Assembly: GCA_008080815.1 (NCBI GenBank)
Contig: VMDM01000037.1
Span: forward strand, 1-33,257
Direction: 5' to 3'
Length of the DNA stretch: 33,257 bases
Source: Candidatus Nitrosopumilus sp.
Lineage (GTDB): Archaea; Thermoproteota; Nitrososphaeria; Nitrososphaerales; Nitrosopumilaceae
Part shown: piece after piece, positions 15,830 to 23,598 of the stretch
How positions within the stretch are numbered: position 1 is the first letter of the stretch
Layout of the letters: each line of letters starts with the position of its first letter
Notes under the pieces: generated by a model
What the model was told of the DNA's origin: nothing
The model's input: only the letters and a program-made list of their open reading frames with translations
Database searches by the model: none
Translations under genes and position numbers: made by a program

Positions 15830-16564
15830 CTAGGTAATTATGTAATCCAAATCAGAATATCTAACTTTTGTAAAGCCTTTGATTGAATTTGAAGTAGTAA
15901 ATAATTGAGATTTACTAAATGTTGAAAGCCATTGAAGTAATGTTTTTGCTTCTTTTAATTTTTTTAATTTAATTTTCCTTTGTGTTCTTTTTGTATTAGA
16001 GTACTTTCCAATTTTATTTTCTAAATCCATTCCAAACAAAATAATTTTTTTTGCATGAAAATTACTAGCCAAAAAAACACCTCTATCACCATCCGTAAAT
16101 CCACCAAAATTACTTAACTTACCAAATGATTTTGTTTGTGTAGTTCCAATAAAATTTTTGAAATTTTTTACAAACTCTAATTTTTCATAATTATCTGCAT
16201 GTGCATGAACCACAATCATTGATTTCTTGGAAATTTTTTTAAGCGAATCCAAATCCCCATCAAGATCTGTTATTACTATATCTGGAATAATTCTGTTTTC
16301 TAAAATAAATGATAAAGCGCTATCTGCAACAATTTTAATTGGTTTTTTGAATTTTTTTAAAATTGGAATACATTTAGGTAATGATGGTCCTGAACCTATG
16401 ACAAAAATGTCTTTATCTCTAATAATTTCTGAAATTTTTTCTACAGTTGATGAATTTGTAATAAAAGAATTTAATAGAATTGCTGATTTTTTATCTTCAT
16501 TTTCACTATATCCAAAATCTTTACAAATTTTTTCATATTTTTCTTGCCATTTTCTGTATATCAT
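15830..16564 (-). CDS. mptE: 6-hydroxymethyl-7,8-dihydropterin pyrophosphokinase, MptE-like (DUF115)
   Basis: Activates 6-hydroxymethyl-7,8-dihydropterin with ATP, the step before dihydropteroate synthase in archaeal folate/methanopterin synthesis; it replaces bacterial FolK. 244 residues of DUF115: IFVIGSGPSLPKCI (about 52-65), KIVADSALSFILENRIIPDIVITDLDGD in two adjoining motifs (the Asp residues are the likely metal ligands), MIVVHAHADN, GFTDGDRGVFLA, and KIILFGMDLENKIGKYS. The gene is divergent from folP, the next enzyme in the pathway, with only 33 bases between starts, which supports the assignment. A TATA-like stretch AGTTTATGAA on the minus strand, about 22-31 bases upstream, ends just short of the folP start codon. 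Confidence 0.88.
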   Translation of the reverse strand: MIYRKWQEKYEKICKDFGYSENEDKKSAILLNSFITNSSTVEKISEIIRDKDIFVIGSGPSLPKCIPILKKFKKPIKIVADSALSFILENRIIPDIVITDLDGDLDSLKKISKKSMIVVHAHADNYEKLEFVKNFKNFIGTTQTKSFGKLSNFGGFTDGDRGVFLASNFHAKKIILFGMDLENKIGKYSNTKRTQRKIKLKKLKEAKTLLQWLSTFSKSQLFTTSNSIKGFTKVRYSDLDYIIT

Positions 16565-16597
16565 ATGACTAAAATGTATTAGTTTTTCATAAACTAT

Positions 16598-17449
16598 GTG
16601 ACAAAATTAGCAAAAATTAGTGTTGGAGGTAAAAATCCAATCAGAATAATGGGTATTTTGAACACTAGTCCCGAATCCTTTTTCAAAAAATCAATACACC
16701 AATCAAAAAATCAAATTCTTAATTCTGTTAAAGCAATGGAGGCAGATGGTGCAGATTTTATTGATGTTGGAGGTATGTCCACTGCACCTTATTTATCAAC
16801 TAATGTATCTGAAAAAATTGAATCTCAACGAATTCTTAATGCAATCAAAATTATTCAAAATTCAACAAATATTCCAATTTCAATTGATACTGTACATTCT
16901 TCAACTGCAAAACTTGCACTAGAGTGTGGAGTAGAAATCATTAATGATATCTCTGGTCTAAAATATGATCCCCGTATGGCAAGCACCATCTCAAAATATT
17001 CACCATCTGTAATTTTATGTGCATTTAGCAAAAAACCGATTTCAGGAAATCTAATTTCATCTACACAAAAACTACTTGATGAAAGTATCAAAATTGCAAC
17101 TGACTCTAAAATCTCTTTAAAAAAAATTGTATTGGATCCTTCAATAGGATTCTTTAGAAAAACTGGTAAAGGAAAATTTTTTACAAAAATAAATTCTGAT
17201 TGGGTTCAAAGAGATCTTGAAATTATCAAAAATCTCTCAAAAATTAAAAAAGATTTACCTATTTTGATCTCTATTTCTAACAAATCATTTCTTGGGGAAA
17301 TTCTCGAAAAAAAAGATCCATCTGATCGAATTTTTGGATCTATTGCTGCTGAAGCAATATCTGTGATGTATGGCGCTGATATTATTAGAACTCACAATGT
17401 TTCACAAACCAAAGATGCCATAACTATTGCAAAAAAATTAATCAAATGA
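16598..17449 (+). CDS. folP: Dihydropteroate synthase
   Basis: Condenses the pterin pyrophosphate made by MptE with p-aminobenzoate or an archaeal equivalent. 283 residues of TIM barrel: IRIMGILNTSPESFF (pterin and phosphate loop), GADFIDVGGMSTAPY, IPISIDTVHSS, GVEIINDISGL, a Lys-containing LKKIVLDPSIGF segment and ADIIRTHNVSQT near the C-terminus, which is the R-x-H motif of the family. The start is GTG at 16598; the codon is preceded by an AT-rich stretch but no Shine-Dalgarno, consistent with a leaderless message. It is divergent from mptE, and guaB follows 45 bases downstream with its own promoter. Confidence 0.93.
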   Translation: MTKLAKISVGGKNPIRIMGILNTSPESFFKKSIHQSKNQILNSVKAMEADGADFIDVGGMSTAPYLSTNVSEKIESQRILNAIKIIQNSTNIPISIDTVHSSTAKLALECGVEIINDISGLKYDPRMASTISKYSPSVILCAFSKKPISGNLISSTQKLLDESIKIATDSKISLKKIVLDPSIGFFRKTGKGKFFTKINSDWVQRDLEIIKNLSKIKKDLPILISISNKSFLGEILEKKDPSDRIFGSIAAEAISVMYGADIIRTHNVSQTKDAITIAKKLIK

Positions 17450-17457
17450 CACAAAGG

Positions 17458-17467
17458 CTTATAATTA
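17458..17467 (+). promoter_or_regulatory. Probable TATA element for guaB
   Basis: CTTATAATTA, 28-37 bases before the TTG start of guaB at 17495. It is the strongest AT-rich box in the 45-base gap after folP. Confidence 0.45.
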
Positions 17468-17494
17468 ATCTGAATCCTCCTAAACAAGGTTTCA

Positions 17495-18925
17495 TTGGAA
17501 TTTAGAGAAGGCTTAACTTTTGACGATGTATTACTTGTTCCTAAATACTCTGATATTACAAGCAGAAGCCAAACCGATCTAACCACCAAACTTTCAAGAA
17601 ATATTTCAATCAAAATTCCATTTGTAAGCGCAAATATGGATACCGTTACAGAATCATCAATGGCAGTGGCTATGGCTAGAGCTGGAGGAATTGGAATTAT
17701 TCACCGATTTTTAACAATTCAAGAACAGGCAAATGAGGTTCTCAAGGTTAAAAGATCTGGAAGTGTGATGATTGAAAATCCCTACACAATATCTTCAGAA
17801 AAATCAGTTCAAGATGCAATTGATTACGCTGATGAAAAAGAAATCTCTGGTTTACTCGTTGTGGATTCTTCATCAAAATTGGTAGGAATTGTAACTGAAC
17901 GTGATTATCTATTTGCTGACACACAAAGAAAAATTTCAGAAATTATGACAAAAGATGTAATCTCTGCAAAACCTGGAATTTCAATTGATGATGCAAAGAA
18001 AATTTTACATGAAAACAGAATTGAAAAATTACCTCTTGTTGATGATTCCGGAATTATTAAAGGACTGATTACAAGTAAAGACATCACAAATAATACTGAT
18101 TTTCCAAATGCATCAAAAGATAAGAAAGGAAGACCTCTTGTTGGTGCTGCAGTTGGTGTGAAAGGTGACTTTCTTGAGAGAAGTGAATCATTAATTGATG
18201 CGGGAGCTGATGTTTTAGTTGTTGATATTGCACATGGTCATAGTGAAAATGCTATAACTACTGTAAAACATATCAAGAAAGCTTTTCCAGATTGTGAATT
18301 AATTGCAGGAAATATTGCTACTGGAAAAGGTGCAGAAGATTTGATTAAAGCAGGAGTTGATGCAGTCAAAGTTGGTGTAGGTTCAGGTTCAATTTGTATT
18401 ACTAGAGTAATTACTGGTTCAGGTGTTCCACAATTAACAGCTGTAATGGATTGTGCAAAAATTGCCAAAGAATATGATATTCCAATTATCTCTGATGGAG
18501 GAACTAGAACATCTGGTGATGCAACAAAAGCACTTGCTGCAGGAGCTTCTTCTGTAATGGTTGGTAGTATGTTAGGTGGTACTGATGAGTCCCCTGGTAC
18601 TGTTTTAACTAAAAATGGAAAAAGATTCAAACTCTATAGAGGAATGGCATCTCTTGCAGCAAACATTGGAAGAAAATCCAAAGAAACAGGCTCAATTTCA
18701 CTTGAAGATGATCTAAATGATTATGTTGCTGAGGGTGTTGAGGCAATGGTTCCATACAAAGGCTCAGTAAGTGATATTCTCAAACAATTAACGGGGGGAG
18801 TTCGTTCTGGTCTGAGTTACTGTGGTGCTCACACAATTCCTCAAATGCAAACCAATGCTGAATTCATTAAAATGTCAAGAGCTGGATTTGCTGAAAGTCA
18901 ACCTCATGATGTATCTTTAATGTAG
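17495..18925 (+). CDS. guaB: IMP dehydrogenase
   Basis: Oxidises IMP to XMP with NAD+, the committed step to GMP. 476 residues. Order: N-terminal barrel strands (GLTFDDVLLVPKYSDI), two CBS domains (about 95-205; MIENPYTISSEKSVQDA and IMTKDVISAKPGISIDD), then the rest of the barrel with GAAVGVKGDF, the catalytic cysteine loop GSGSICITRVITGSGVP (Cys near 301), ISDGGTRTSGD, GSMLGGTDESPG, YRGMAS and the flap ending GGVRSGLSYCGAH. The start is TTG at 17495, which places LEFREGLTFDDVLL exactly at the family N-terminus. Together with guaA at 13697-15220 it completes IMP to GMP. Confidence 0.97.
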   Translation: MEFREGLTFDDVLLVPKYSDITSRSQTDLTTKLSRNISIKIPFVSANMDTVTESSMAVAMARAGGIGIIHRFLTIQEQANEVLKVKRSGSVMIENPYTISSEKSVQDAIDYADEKEISGLLVVDSSSKLVGIVTERDYLFADTQRKISEIMTKDVISAKPGISIDDAKKILHENRIEKLPLVDDSGIIKGLITSKDITNNTDFPNASKDKKGRPLVGAAVGVKGDFLERSESLIDAGADVLVVDIAHGHSENAITTVKHIKKAFPDCELIAGNIATGKGAEDLIKAGVDAVKVGVGSGSICITRVITGSGVPQLTAVMDCAKIAKEYDIPIISDGGTRTSGDATKALAAGASSVMVGSMLGGTDESPGTVLTKNGKRFKLYRGMASLAANIGRKSKETGSISLEDDLNDYVAEGVEAMVPYKGSVSDILKQLTGGVRSGLSYCGAHTIPQMQTNAEFIKMSRAGFAESQPHDVSLM

Positions 18926-18960
18926 ATAATTTTTTATCCGGTATATGGAATCAAAACATT

Positions 18961-19428
18961 ATGTTATCTAAGAGAACTATCATTGGTTTGGTTGTTGGTA
19001 GCATAATTATTGCAATTGGTGGGCTTTCTCTAATTACTCATATTGGTACAATTACAGTTAATGAAAACTATTTTGTAAATGTAGGTGATTCTACAAGACA
19101 CGAAATTCCTGCACCTGCAAAAACTCCCCAATCTATCACTGTGACTGGTGATTCTTTTGATTTGAAATTACAAAGTCCAGGTGAGGGATTACAAATTCCC
19201 AAAACTTCATACAAAAAAGAAGTTACTCTAGATTGGGTTCACGCTGAAGATGGAACTACAATCATTCAAATTCAAAATACTGGAAATTCTGAGTTAGAGA
19301 TTACTGGAGAATTTGTTCGAAGTTTTGATCCGCTATTGTTCACATATGATCTCATGGTGATTGTATCTGGAATGGTGATTATTGGATTTAGTATGGGTTT
19401 TTCTTTGAGAAAACCAAAGGGATTCTAA
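18961..19428 (+). CDS. Hypothetical membrane protein with extracytoplasmic domain, 155 aa
   Basis: I do not recognise the family. An N-terminal hydrophobic helix (about 6-27; TIIGLVVGSIIIAIGGLSLI) is followed by a polar, beta-rich domain of about 95 residues with Thr/Ser/Val-rich strands and no Cys, then a second helix (about 128-148; LMVIVSGMVIIGFSMGFS) and a short basic end RKPKGF. Predicted topology puts the middle domain outside the cytoplasm. The ATG at 18961 is 35 bases after guaB; TTTTTTATCC just downstream of the guaB stop could be a weak promoter or terminator. The stop overlaps the convergent pheA gene by four bases. Confidence 0.75.
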   Translation: MLSKRTIIGLVVGSIIIAIGGLSLITHIGTITVNENYFVNVGDSTRHEIPAPAKTPQSITVTGDSFDLKLQSPGEGLQIPKTSYKKEVTLDWVHAEDGTTIIQIQNTGNSELEITGEFVRSFDPLLFTYDLMVIVSGMVIIGFSMGFSLRKPKGF

Positions 19429-20237
19429 TTTACTTTTGCAGAAGCATAAGAACCCAATATCTTCAAAAATGTAGTTTCTTCTTTTAGATTTTTGAGCATA
19501 TTTTTAATTTGAGGTTCCTCTCTATGTCCTTCAAAATCTACAAAGAAATTATATTCCCATACGCTCAATTTGGTTGGTCTGGATTCAATTTTTGTAAGGT
19601 TGATTGATTCATTATGAAATTTTTCTATAATTTTGAACAATGAGCCTGGTTCATGCTTTATAGAAAAAATAATTGATGTCTTGTCTTTACCTGAAGGCTC
19701 TGTATTCTTCTCTCCAATTATTAGAAAACGTGTATAATTATTTGGATTATTTGAAATGTTTTCTGCAATTATTGGAATTTCGTGAATTTCTGATGCAGAC
19801 CTACTGGCAATACACGCACAATTTTTTTTATCTAGTTTTTTTATAATCTCTACACTTCCTGCAGTATCATAAGTAGGAATTGTTTTGAAATTATTTTTTT
19901 CAATAAATTTTCTACATTGACCTAATGCTTGAGGATGTGAATAAACTGAATCTATTTCTTCTATTTTTCCTGTTCCAATTAGGCAGTGCTCAATTCGAAA
20001 ATAAGTCTCACCAATGACATTAACTTCTAATGAAAATAATGCATCATAACTTTCACCCACACTACCTTCAATGGAATTTTCAACAGGTATGATTCCATAT
20101 TTTGTTTTATTTTGAGTATTCTCAATTACATTAGAAAATGTTTGACAAGGTATAGTTTCAATCTCTTCTTGAAAATAATTTTTTGCTGCAGCTTCACTGT
20201 AAGCACCTCGTTCTCCTTGGAACGAAACTTGAGTCAT
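19425..20237 (-). CDS. pheA: Prephenate dehydratase
   Basis: Turns prephenate into phenylpyruvate in phenylalanine synthesis. 270 residues, a monofunctional enzyme without a chorismate mutase domain. The catalytic domain opens with VSFQGERGAYSEAAA and contains PVENSIEGSVGES, VYSHPQALGQC and the NYTRFLIIG motif with the catalytic Thr-Arg-Phe. A C-terminal ACT domain (about 185-262; IIFSIKHEPGSLFKIIEKF, then LTKIESRP) suggests feedback by phenylalanine. The ATG at 20237 follows csl4 by three bases, so the two are co-transcribed, although their functions are unrelated. Confidence 0.96.
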   Translation of the reverse strand: MTQVSFQGERGAYSEAAAKNYFQEEIETIPCQTFSNVIENTQNKTKYGIIPVENSIEGSVGESYDALFSLEVNVIGETYFRIEHCLIGTGKIEEIDSVYSHPQALGQCRKFIEKNNFKTIPTYDTAGSVEIIKKLDKKNCACIASRSASEIHEIPIIAENISNNPNNYTRFLIIGEKNTEPSGKDKTSIIFSIKHEPGSLFKIIEKFHNESINLTKIESRPTKLSVWEYNFFVDFEGHREEPQIKNMLKNLKEETTFLKILGSYASAKVN

Positions 20238-20240
20238 TTC

Positions 20241-20792
20241 TTACTCTCTAACTTGCACAAAGTCGCTTTTGCCAAAATCAGAAGAAAGCTTTCTTTCATC
20301 AATCCATGAACATTCTGTACATTTGATTGCGTCTCTCATTGGGACCACTTTTCCTCCACATTTTCTGCATTTTGTAAATAATATTCCTAAATTACTATCA
20401 TCCATATTTGCATGAATTGTTCCATTAATGTGGCTGACAATCTTTAGTTTTGCAATATCATTAACTAGTGCAATATTTTTTCTGCGAATATTTCTAGTTC
20501 CGCAAACACATTCTATTTTTGATGAATTTGGTTTATCATTAATGTAATCTATTGTAACTGCAATCATTGAAGACATTACGGCTGCTACAGTACCAATAAT
20601 AATATCTCCTGGTTTTGGAACTGATAGATTTTTTGGATGCTTTATGTTTGCAATTCTTGAATTTTTATCAATAATTTTCTCACCAATCGTGGCTGCTCTT
20701 ACCATGTCTCCATCATCAAAAGTATTGTATCCTGCTTCATACTCCTCAATTGAAGCAATCTTGTCGCCTGGAAAAGTCATATTATCTGACAT
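20241..20792 (-). CDS. csl4: Exosome complex RNA-binding protein Csl4
   Basis: Cap subunit of the archaeal RNA exosome, which feeds RNA into the Rrp41-Rrp42 ring for 3' degradation or tailing. 183 residues: N-terminal domain TFPGDKIASIEEYEAGYNTFDDGD (two adjoining segments), a central S1 RNA-binding domain (about 62-130, starting PKPGDIIIGTVAAV), and a C-terminal zinc ribbon CRKC...CTEC (about 144-165). A further CVC pair lies in the S1 region. M1 at 20792 was kept over Met5 because a TATA-like AATTATAATC (20813-20822, minus) sits 21-30 bases upstream of it. pheA follows three bases downstream. Confidence 0.93.
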   Translation of the reverse strand: MSDNMTFPGDKIASIEEYEAGYNTFDDGDMVRAATIGEKIIDKNSRIANIKHPKNLSVPKPGDIIIGTVAAVMSSMIAVTIDYINDKPNSSKIECVCGTRNIRRKNIALVNDIAKLKIVSHINGTIHANMDDSNLGILFTKCRKCGGKVVPMRDAIKCTECSWIDERKLSSDFGKSDFVQVRE

Positions 20793-20812
20793 GATGATTT
20801 TTACGATTAAAT

Positions 20813-20822
20813 GATTATAATT
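20813..20822 (-). promoter_or_regulatory. Probable TATA element for csl4-pheA
   Basis: AATTATAATC on the minus strand, 21-30 bases from the ATG at 20792, in the 80-base gap shared with the divergent dehydrogenase gene. Confidence 0.42.
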
Positions 20823-20840
20823 GTTTATGGTGTTTTGACA

Positions 20841-20850
20841 AATAATAAAT
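20841..20850 (+). promoter_or_regulatory. Possible TATA element for the MDR dehydrogenase gene
   Basis: AATAATAAAT on the plus strand, 23-32 bases before the ATG at 20873. It is weaker than the csl4 element on the other strand. Confidence 0.33.
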
Positions 20851-20872
20851 CACCAAAAATCTTCAAAACTGT

Positions 20873-21946
20873 ATGAAAGCGCTTGTTTATGAGAATTATA
20901 CCACTGATGACGATTTTTCAAAAATTTTACAAATTAAAGATATTCCTATCCCTGAACCAAAACCCAATGAGGTCGTATTCAAAGTTGAATCTGCCTCACT
21001 AAACTATGATGATATTTGGGGAATGCGTGGAAAGCCATTAGCAATTCCTTTACCTCACATATCTGGTACTGATGCTGCAGGAGTTGTAACTGCAGTTGGA
21101 CATGATGTAAAAAACATCAAGGTCGGTGACAGAGTTGTTTCGCATGGAAATATGTCATGCAGAGTATGTAAAGCGTGTACATCAGGTAGGGAATATGATT
21201 GTAAAAAACGACGAATATGGGGATTTGAAACTGGTCCACTATGGGGTGGATATTGTGAATTCACCCATTTGCCAGAAGTTAATGTGATCAAAATTCCTGA
21301 TAACGTATCTTTTGATGAAGCCGCAGCTGCATCTATGACCATGCTAACTTCATGGCATATGCTTGTTGGTCGGGCAAAAATTCAGCCAGGACAATTAGTT
21401 TTGGTAATGGGTGGAAGTTCAGGTGTAGGAAATTACGGGATTCAAATTGCAAAACTCTTTGGTTGCACTGTAATTGCAACTGCTAGTCCTGAAAAATTAG
21501 AACAATTAATTGAATTGGGAGCAGATTATGCAATTGATCATAGAAAGGAAGATTGGCACAAAGATGTTAGAAAAATTGCCAAAGAAATTGTAAAACCATT
21601 TGGTGACGTAAGAGGAGTTGATGTGATTTTTGAACATATTGGTGGTTCACACTGGAATAAAGAATTGACTCTACTCAACTATGGTGGAACCATAATCACA
21701 ACTGGTGCTACAACTGGATACAATGCTCCAACTGATTTGAGACATATTTTTTTCAAAGGATTAAACATCTTAGGCTCTACACAAGGAACAAGAGCAGAAC
21801 TGGAACAAGCTTTCTATTGGATGTCTCAAGGAAAAATAAAATCAATAATTGACTCTGTTTTTCCTTTAGAACGTGCAGCAGAAGCACACACCAAGATGTT
21901 AAAGGGAAAAGGATTATTTGGAAAAATCATTCTCAGACCAAGCTGA
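20873..21946 (+). CDS. Medium-chain dehydrogenase/reductase, crotonyl-CoA reductase-like
   Basis: 357-residue NAD(P)-dependent MDR enzyme. N-terminal GroES-like domain (1-150) has NYDDIWGMRG and HISGTDAAGVV and a structural-zinc set CRVCKACTSGREYDC (about 98-112). The Rossmann domain has the nucleotide loop GGSSGVGNYG. The catalytic zinc Cys and the GHE motif of true alcohol dehydrogenases are replaced by NYDD and GTDAAG. FEHIGG and GGTIITTGATTGY followed by DLRHIFFKGLNILGS resemble the crotonyl-CoA carboxylase/reductase branch (FEHPG, GGTIVTCAATSGY). A thioester enoyl reductase is therefore as likely as an alcohol dehydrogenase. Substrate unknown. A TPR gene follows five bases downstream. 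Confidence 0.85.
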   Translation: MKALVYENYTTDDDFSKILQIKDIPIPEPKPNEVVFKVESASLNYDDIWGMRGKPLAIPLPHISGTDAAGVVTAVGHDVKNIKVGDRVVSHGNMSCRVCKACTSGREYDCKKRRIWGFETGPLWGGYCEFTHLPEVNVIKIPDNVSFDEAAAASMTMLTSWHMLVGRAKIQPGQLVLVMGGSSGVGNYGIQIAKLFGCTVIATASPEKLEQLIELGADYAIDHRKEDWHKDVRKIAKEIVKPFGDVRGVDVIFEHIGGSHWNKELTLLNYGGTIITTGATTGYNAPTDLRHIFFKGLNILGSTQGTRAELEQAFYWMSQGKIKSIIDSVFPLERAAEAHTKMLKGKGLFGKIILRPS

Positions 21947-21951
21947 TTCTA

Positions 21952-22551
21952 ATGGATGATCCTAAAACTAACTCAATTTTGGATGAAGGTAATAGATTAT
22001 TTTTGAAAAAAAAGTTCATTGAAGCTATTCAATATTATGATAGAATTTTAACTGAAAATTCTCAAAACCTTAGTGCTTTAAATAACAAAGGCTATGCATT
22101 AAGTAAGCTCAAAGAATATGAAAAAGCAATTGAATGCTATAATACTGCATTAACTTTTTTTCCAGACGATCTTTCAATTCAAGTCAATAAAATTTCTGCA
22201 TTAAGAAAGATGAAACAATTTTCTGAGAGTCTTGATTTATGTAACAAAATCTTACAGAATTTTCCAAATTATAATATTGTACTATATCATAAAGAACGAA
22301 TATTATTTTCTATGAAAAATTTTGATGATTCTATTTTATGTTGTAATCAGATTTTAGATGATTATCCCGATAATGCTGATGTACTTTATGATAAATCATG
22401 TTCCCTAGCTATGCGTGGTGAACTGGAACAATCTTTGGAGATTTTGAGTTTGGCTATCTCAAATAATAGCAAATTCAAAAATAAAGCAAAAAGTTCTACT
22501 TGTTTTGAAATCTTAAAAAATAATCATCTTTTTGAAAAATTAATCTCATAA
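21952..22551 (+). CDS. TPR repeat protein
   Basis: 199 residues made of about four to five tetratricopeptide repeats: ALNNKGYALSKLKEYEKAIE (about 43-62) fits the consensus best, followed by degenerate copies ALRKMKQFSESLDLCNKIL, FSMKNFDDSILCCNQIL and CSLAMRGELEQSLEILS. It is a helical protein-binding scaffold, cytosolic, without signal peptide. The partner is unknown. It starts with ATG at 21952, five bases after the MDR dehydrogenase stop, so the two are probably co-expressed. The last six bases overlap the end of the convergent dph2 gene. Confidence 0.85.
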   Translation: MDDPKTNSILDEGNRLFLKKKFIEAIQYYDRILTENSQNLSALNNKGYALSKLKEYEKAIECYNTALTFFPDDLSIQVNKISALRKMKQFSESLDLCNKILQNFPNYNIVLYHKERILFSMKNFDDSILCCNQILDDYPDNADVLYDKSCSLAMRGELEQSLEILSLAISNNSKFKNKAKSSTCFEILKNNHLFEKLIS

Positions 22552-23541
22552 CCAATGAGGAATTTCAAAATATTCTCCAATATCTTCATTTTTTAGCAAT
22601 TTCATTAATGCATTAGCTTGAGGCGTAGATAAAACAGGCATATCAAATTGATTATCTGTAGAAATTCTTGGACATGCCACTTGAATAAATGCATCAATAC
22701 CTTTTAGATTTCTCAATCTTTCATTTGTAATGTCTGTTAATGCAAATAACTGAACTTCTTTTCCAAATTCTTCTAGTTGTTTTTTCATCTTTAAACCAAA
22801 TACTTTGGATAACTGACCTTCTTTCAAACCAATGATTATTCCAAAAGTTTTGGCTTCAGCAGCCTTGTAAATTGCCAATGTGGATTTTCGTTTTAGCTTT
22901 TGTGCAAATTCTGTAATTTCTCTAACTTCGTTAAAATATGGATCAAGTATGTATGTTGGTAAATTTGTAGATAGTGCAATTCCTGCTGCATGAAAATTAC
23001 TTTGTCCAAGAAAAACATATGCATCTACTTCCTTTTTCAGTTCTGATGTGGGATAAAACTCACAACCAAAAACTTGACCATCATTTAACTGACCTTTTCC
23101 TTTACCAATTTTTACATTAATTGAATTTTGCAAAAATATTTTTTTTACATTATCTACCTGATGCAAATGTTGACTATCTGTTACAAGTGAGATTGTTTTA
23201 CCTTTTAGTAATTCTGTACATTTCTGAGCAACACTATCAAATCCTACATCATCATATGCATCAATTAAAAATACATTTTTTTCATATTCTTCAGTATTGA
23301 TTGTATGTCCTACATTAAATTGGATATCTGCTCCAAGTACTTTAGAACCATTAGAATTCAAATCACAAGTTCCCCAAGTAGTATCAGCTAGAACGTATGC
23401 TGGAATATTGAATTTTTTTGTTATATTTTTTGCAGTTTCTTGAACTTGTGGAAGAATCCCATCAGGACCATTCAGTGAAATTGAGGCAGGATTTCTCTCT
23501 TTAATTATCTCAAAAATTCTTTTTTCATCAATTATTATCAA
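22546..23541 (-). CDS. dph2: Diphthamide synthase subunit Dph2 (radical SAM-like, archaeal)
   Basis: Transfers the 3-amino-3-carboxypropyl group of S-adenosylmethionine to the target histidine of elongation factor 2, the first step to diphthamide, using a [4Fe-4S] cluster. 331 residues. The three cluster cysteines are visible, one per domain: WGTCDL (C59), VFGCEFYP (C160) and VACPRIS (C290). NVGHT (76-80) and LGQSNFHAAGIAL (178-190) are further family segments. No in-frame ATG exists near the N-terminus, so the start is TTG at 23541. It is divergent from tiaS across about 57 bases; both genes act on the translation machinery. Confidence 0.93.
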   Translation of the reverse strand: MIIIDEKRIFEIIKERNPASISLNGPDGILPQVQETAKNITKKFNIPAYVLADTTWGTCDLNSNGSKVLGADIQFNVGHTINTEEYEKNVFLIDAYDDVGFDSVAQKCTELLKGKTISLVTDSQHLHQVDNVKKIFLQNSINVKIGKGKGQLNDGQVFGCEFYPTSELKKEVDAYVFLGQSNFHAAGIALSTNLPTYILDPYFNEVREITEFAQKLKRKSTLAIYKAAEAKTFGIIIGLKEGQLSKVFGLKMKKQLEEFGKEVQLFALTDITNERLRNLKGIDAFIQVACPRISTDNQFDMPVLSTPQANALMKLLKNEDIGEYFEIPHWL

Positions 23542-23598
23542 TTCAGCTTAAAAATCAATTTAATTAATTTAAACCAATTGTACTTAGAACAGATAAAA

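Noticed and set aside
20112-20309. 65-codon plus-strand ORF across pheA and csl4
   Set aside because: It lies wholly opposite two well-supported genes and its product is a hydrophobic, unrecognisable sequence.
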